This document shows positions 6,264 through 9,849 of a DNA stretch of 9,849 bases, one piece after another (position 1 is the stretch's first letter; each line of letters opens with the position of its first letter). The stretch spans positions 1 through 9,849 of the forward strand of contig JAEZUG010000080.1 of assembly GCA_023421135.1 (NCBI GenBank), written 5' to 3'. Origin of the DNA: Candidatus Cloacimonadota bacterium (GTDB lineage: Bacteria > Cloacimonadota > Cloacimonadia > Cloacimonadales > Cloacimonadaceae). Both the position numbers and the translations under genes were made by a program. The notes beneath the pieces are model-generated. The model did no database searches. It saw only the letters and a program-made list of their open reading frames with translations, and was not told the origin of the DNA.

Positions 6264-6284
6264 AAAAGCGACCAGGTCTCGCTT
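6264..6284. terminator. Weak hairpin between convergent genes
   Basis: AAGCGA (6266-6271) pairs with TCGCTT (6279-6284) around a seven-base loop. On the minus strand the stem runs into TTTT, directly after the flavoprotein stop. On the plus strand it lies about 30 bases after the acetyltransferase stop with no T run. A six-pair stem with a short T run is marginal. Confidence 0.35.
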
Positions 6285-6287
6285 CCA

Positions 6288-7409
6288 CTATAGCGCTGCG
6301 GGTTTTCCTCCCCAGCGCCGGTAATAGTTGTTGTAACCTTCAATGAGCTCGGCAAATAGTTCCTTCACGCTGATGATCTGTTTGGTCAGATAGGCATTGG
6401 CCCCGGCAAAGGCAAAGCCATCGCCCATTTTGCCATTTCTGGCGTTCTGCAGTGCCAGAGCGATGCAGTAGGGTGCCACATGGAAATCGCAGGTCCTCAG
6501 GCATTTCCAGGGACAAACGAAAGGCATTTTAATCCCCGTGGCGACATCCTTTAGAAAGCTGTTGTTGATCGCACGGCCGGGTAGTCCCACCGGGCTCTTG
6601 ATGATCACGATGTCTTCTTCCTTAGAATCCAGATAGAGTTGCTTGAAGGTTGGATCGGCATCGCATTCATGAGTCACCACAAAGCGGGTTCCCATCTGCA
6701 CACCGTCGGCTCCCAGATCCATGATTCTGCCGATCTGTTCACCATCGAAGATTCCGCCTCCCGCGATAACCGGGATGCTCACGCCATATTTCTGCTCAAT
6801 CTCACTGACAGTCTGTTTCACTTGAGGCAAAACGGTTTCCAGGCTGTAGGCAGGGTCAAAGACCTGTTCGGGCTTGAAGCCCAAGTGTCCGCCTGCTTTG
6901 GGGCCTTCCAGCACCACCAGATCGGGGATACGCTTGAAGTTTTTGGCCCAGTGCTCCAGGATGATGCTGGCAGCTCTGGCAGAGCTAACGATCACGCCTA
7001 CTTTGGTTTTGGCATTCTGCAAGTATTCCAGAGTCATGGTGGTGGGCAATTTGAGGGGAAGGCCTGCACCCAGGAAGACTATATCTACCTCTTCCTCAAA
7101 AGCTGCTCTGATCATGTCGTCAAAATCTGAGGTAGCCACCATGATATTCACGCCGATGAGTCCTTTGGTACTGCTGCGGGCACTGCGAATCTCATGTTTC
7201 AAAGCCTCAATATTACTTTCCTGGAAGTTTCTTCCCAAATGAGGATGAATTGTACCCAAGCCCACGGAAGAGATCACTCCGATACCGCCCTCGTTGGCAA
7301 CTGCAGCAGCCAATTTACTGAGAGAAATCCCAACGCCCATGCCGCCTTGAATAATGGGAAACTTGGCGATCAGATCGCCTATCTTTAACTGTGGCATTTT
7401 TATTAACAT
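6288..7409 (-). CDS. Nitronate monooxygenase (2-nitropropane dioxygenase) family FMN protein
   Basis: This 373-residue cytosolic TIM-barrel flavoprotein has the N-terminal PIIQGGMGVGIS (18-29), a central EGPKAGGHLGF (168-178) with the family's conserved His175, and IAGGGIFDGEQI (215-226) followed by LGADGVQMGTRF (232-243) for FMN phosphate binding. Family knowledge: such enzymes oxidise nitronates, and relatives include FabK enoyl-ACP reductases. The C-terminal part has CPWKCLRTCD plus a later Cys (Cys299, 303, 307, 315), a cluster I associate with an anaerobe-type subgroup and not with classical NMO. The true substrate is therefore uncertain. The start at 7409 is supported by GAGGT (7419-7415) five bases upstream; the Met at residue 5 has no such site. 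It is convergent with the acetyltransferase gene. Confidence 0.88.
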   Translation of the reverse strand: MLIKMPQLKIGDLIAKFPIIQGGMGVGISLSKLAAAVANEGGIGVISSVGLGTIHPHLGRNFQESNIEALKHEIRSARSSTKGLIGVNIMVATSDFDDMIRAAFEEEVDIVFLGAGLPLKLPTTMTLEYLQNAKTKVGVIVSSARAASIILEHWAKNFKRIPDLVVLEGPKAGGHLGFKPEQVFDPAYSLETVLPQVKQTVSEIEQKYGVSIPVIAGGGIFDGEQIGRIMDLGADGVQMGTRFVVTHECDADPTFKQLYLDSKEEDIVIIKSPVGLPGRAINNSFLKDVATGIKMPFVCPWKCLRTCDFHVAPYCIALALQNARNGKMGDGFAFAGANAYLTKQIISVKELFAELIEGYNNYYRRWGGKPAAL

Positions 7410-7697
7410 CTTGTACCTCGTTTATTTACTGCAGAACCAGCAAGAATACCGGCGCGGCAGTATGGTTTGATTCAGAAATCACCTAATAATCGAGATTGCT
7501 ATGCTTTTGGGATGCTTCCGCACCACGACAGAATAGTGCAAAAGACTATTACCCAATGTCTGTTGGTATGGATTTCATACAATTCCAGCTTGCCGATTGC
7601 GTCAACAAGTATTCACCCGGGGAGAGGAATAGCTTGATATGGGATAAGATAGCTCTGTCCCACTGAATCTATTGTCACAGTTCTCTATTCACTAATA
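7410..7697. other. 288-bp spacer without a recognisable gene
   Basis: Located between the flavoprotein start and the helicase stop. I see no tRNA, no convincing ORF and no strong terminator. A 5-bp hairpin GTATG-gattt-CATAC (7566-7580) and a 4-bp GCAC/GTGC pairing (7520-7539) are within chance expectation. A TTGACG box on the minus strand around 7600 has no good -10 partner at 16-18 bp. Confidence 0.5.
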
Positions 7698-9849
7698 TCA
7701 TAAAAAAATATAGTCCCCGCTAACTGTGTAACCCAGCCGCTTCACCCAGGCCAGTTCCTGCAGAGCTTCCACATAGGTCTCCACCTGGTCTTCATCTGAG
7801 ATACCACCGGTCTTGAAATCTATGATCCGGACCAGCCGTTGATCGGTATTCACCATCAGCCGATCAATGCGCAGTTCCCGGTTACGATGCCAGATACGTT
7901 TCTCGGTGAAGACCTTATCCCAGGCTGGAGCAAAGATCTCCGCATGAGCCGGAAGCTTGGCATCCACGGAATCCAAAATGGAGTAAATGGCGGAGGCGGA
8001 AAGAATGGAACCGTAACGCCTGAGGCAGTGCGACCGGGATAGCTCACGCTCCGTGGGACTGTTGCGCAGAAGTCCTGAGAGATAGAAATGCACCAGATCA
8101 CCCTTCAGACCGGCTCTATCTTCCAACCAGACCTTGCGGTAATCCAACCCTTCCCGGCGGGGATAGTCCTGATAGAGGTGTTCAGAGTTTCCCAGCTCGG
8201 GATACAGAACTATCTCTTCCCTGGCTGCTTCGGTCTGGGTGGATTGCTTCGGCTCCTTATAAACAGGGCTCGTAAGCTCCAGATAGCCGTTCTCTCCCGT
8301 TGCTCCCCGGTCTTTCAGAAAATTGGCAGCACTTTGAGCCAGGAGCAAGGGCAGGCTCTTGGCCTCCTCATCCTTGGCTTCGCTATAGCTTTCCCAATCT
8401 TCTCCGGAGATAAAACTGAAGTAGATCCCCAAGCCAGCTTTCGCCCGTGTGAACGCCACATAGAGAGTGTTCATCTCCTCCAAAAGTTCGCGTTTCTTCA
8501 CGCCCTCAGTCAGCCCTGCGAAGCGTGAAGACTTCAGCACCTTGTCATAGTGCAGGGTTAGCCCGAAGTCGCTGATCTCATGAAAGGAATCTCCCGCATA
8601 ATTGAAATAGTATTTTAGCTTGGCATCTTCCCGGCCGTGAGTCCCTGTGAGGTTGTAAAACACAAAGACGCGGGAGAACTGCAAGCCCTTGGACTTGTGG
8701 ATAGTAAGCAGTTGCAAGCCGCCACCTTCTGTCAGAGAACGTTGCCTCAAGAACTCCTGATTGCGGTTCTCTTCCAGATATTTGAGCAGTTCAGGAATCC
8801 CCAACCGCATCTGGCTTTCACTCAGCTCATATTCCCGGAGTAGCGAGATGAAGGCATAGAGATTGAGGTTGTCCCGCTCAGAAACAGCCAGGGGATCAAG
8901 AAACTGGTGTACAAAGAGTTCGCAAGCCTCTGAGGGCACCAGCCTAACTGCCTTTTGTGCCAGATCTATGAGCTGTTGCAAGTAGTCCGGTGCATCTGCT
9001 GTCTTGGCAGGATCTTTCTGTAACTGCCCCAGGTAATCGATCACTACCTTCAAGGGCTCAGCCTGGAGCAGATAGTAATCCGAACGCAACACTGCCAGAA
9101 GGCTGAAACTATCTCCATAGGCCAGATAACGTAGCCAATCCAGGAGTGAGCTCACCAGAGCGTGATCCAATAGGCTGGCGGAAGGCTCAAAGACGCTTGT
9201 CACACCCAGCTTTTCCAAGATGAGCTGCATCTTGCTGAGGTCTTCGGTCTTTCGACACAGAATCGCCATGTCTTCTTTGGGATACATATCCAGAGCCGGC
9301 AGAACCAGGCTCTTGATAAAATCTTCGTAGATATCGTCCTTACTCACCTCGCCCGTGCCTTTTTTCTGGTAGGGACGGTTGATCAGTTCTATCCGGCTGG
9401 ACTGGTCCAGCTTCGGCTTACGGCTGGTGACGGGAGAGTATTCCCATTTCATGCCTTGATCTGCCAAACGCTGATGAATAGAGGCATCGGAGAAGATGTG
9501 ATTGATGAAGCTCATCAGATGCGGACTGCTGCGCCAGGATTCATTTAGCTTCTCATAGAGGGGTTCTCCCAAGGAACGGAAGATCCCGCCCAGTTTCAGC
9601 AGCAGTTCCCGCTCTCCACCCCGCCAGCCAAAGATGGATTGCTTTTCATCGCCCACCACCACCATGCCGCCATAGCTACGCTCTCCCTCACCGGCACAAA
9701 TCTCTTCGATGATGGGACGCAGAATGTTAAACTGAATAAGTGAAGTATCCTGAAACTCATCGATCAGGATAAAACGGCTGCGGAAGCTCAAGAATTCATA
9801 GAACTCAGTCTCAAAGCTGCTGGCCTCGGGATCGGGTTTATCGTGAGAG
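7698..9849 (-). CDS. UvrD/AddA-type helicase-nuclease, 5' end beyond window
   Basis: The frame stays open to the right edge, so this is the C-terminal 716 residues of a longer protein; the Walker A part must lie beyond 9849. Visible superfamily 1A helicase motifs, in order: II, ILIDEFQDTS (9741-9770); III, GDEKQSIFGWRGG (near 9624-9653); IV, ESWRSSP; V, TIHKSKGLQF (near 8675-8704); VI, YVAFTRAKAG (near 8433-8466). The C-terminal part has GDLVHFYLSGLL, then LRIDRL (Asp codon 7863-7865), IDFKTG (Asp 7818-7820, Lys 7812-7814) and QVETYVEAL. This is the RecB/AddA-type PD-(D/E)XK nuclease. It is probably the helicase-nuclease subunit that processes double-strand DNA ends for recombination, as in AddAB/RecBCD; an AddB partner is not in view. 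A TTG at 9791 is not a true start because it falls inside the conserved helicase domain. Confidence 0.9.
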   Translation of the reverse strand, partial: SHDKPDPEASSFETEFYEFLSFRSRFILIDEFQDTSLIQFNILRPIIEEICAGEGERSYGGMVVVGDEKQSIFGWRGGERELLLKLGGIFRSLGEPLYEKLNESWRSSPHLMSFINHIFSDASIHQRLADQGMKWEYSPVTSRKPKLDQSSRIELINRPYQKKGTGEVSKDDIYEDFIKSLVLPALDMYPKEDMAILCRKTEDLSKMQLILEKLGVTSVFEPSASLLDHALVSSLLDWLRYLAYGDSFSLLAVLRSDYYLLQAEPLKVVIDYLGQLQKDPAKTADAPDYLQQLIDLAQKAVRLVPSEACELFVHQFLDPLAVSERDNLNLYAFISLLREYELSESQMRLGIPELLKYLEENRNQEFLRQRSLTEGGGLQLLTIHKSKGLQFSRVFVFYNLTGTHGREDAKLKYYFNYAGDSFHEISDFGLTLHYDKVLKSSRFAGLTEGVKKRELLEEMNTLYVAFTRAKAGLGIYFSFISGEDWESYSEAKDEEAKSLPLLLAQSAANFLKDRGATGENGYLELTSPVYKEPKQSTQTEAAREEIVLYPELGNSEHLYQDYPRREGLDYRKVWLEDRAGLKGDLVHFYLSGLLRNSPTERELSRSHCLRRYGSILSASAIYSILDSVDAKLPAHAEIFAPAWDKVFTEKRIWHRNRELRIDRLMVNTDQRLVRIIDFKTGGISDEDQVETYVEALQELAWVKRLGYTVSGDYIFL

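Noticed and set aside
6639..7130. Plus-strand frame opposite the flavoprotein gene
   Set aside because: The minus frame has conserved FMN-binding motifs throughout; the plus frame shows none.
7698..9791. Complete 697-residue helicase starting at TTG 9791
   Set aside because: The frame continues upstream to the window edge and the TTG is just before Walker B, so the Walker A half of the helicase would be missing.

Overview
The window reads as a Gram-negative-type bacterial chromosome. Genes are tightly packed, several use GTG starts, and Shine-Dalgarno sequences are AGGAG/GAGGT-like. An MGTQQ-type single-anchor pilin-like protein and an outer-envelope thioredoxin lipoprotein suggest the FCB group, possibly Cloacimonadota. 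This assignment is an impression from protein style, not a proven one.

Layout. Positions 1-232 hold no secure gene, only a doubtful 38-codon frame and five 11-bp tandem repeats. Positions 4034 down to 233 (minus strand) carry a compact seven-gene operon. In transcription order it encodes an ArsR-family repressor, an ArsP/YraQ-type permease, a CcdA/DsbD-type membrane thiol transporter, a small CPKC thioredoxin-fold protein, a Cys-rich DGC-domain protein, a CVPC thioredoxin-like lipoprotein, and a thioredoxin-type arsenate reductase (ArsC). Most junctions are 0-4 bp and the widest is 21 bp, so the genes are probably co-transcribed and translationally coupled. A sigma70-like promoter with a near-palindrome over its -10 box lies just upstream of the repressor gene. 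The plus strand then has a pilin-like protein with a Gly/Asn repeat tail (4332-4910) and an Eis-like GNAT acetyltransferase (4995-6233). The minus strand follows with a nitronate monooxygenase-family flavoprotein (7409-6288), a 288-bp spacer without a recognisable gene, and the 3' part of a UvrD/AddA-type helicase-nuclease that runs off the right edge.

How it works together (inference). The repressor would sense As(III), an organoarsenical or another thiophilic species through C-terminal cysteines. ArsC would reduce arsenate using thiol electrons. The permease would export the trivalent product. CcdA and the thioredoxin lipoprotein could carry thiol electrons across the membrane, with the CPKC protein and the DGC protein as cytosolic redox or metal-handling partners. 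The remaining genes look like ordinary housekeeping or accessory genes with no evident link to the operon. The most noteworthy item is this complete, coupled thiol-relay operon, including its DGC protein with an extra N-terminal Cys-rich tail.
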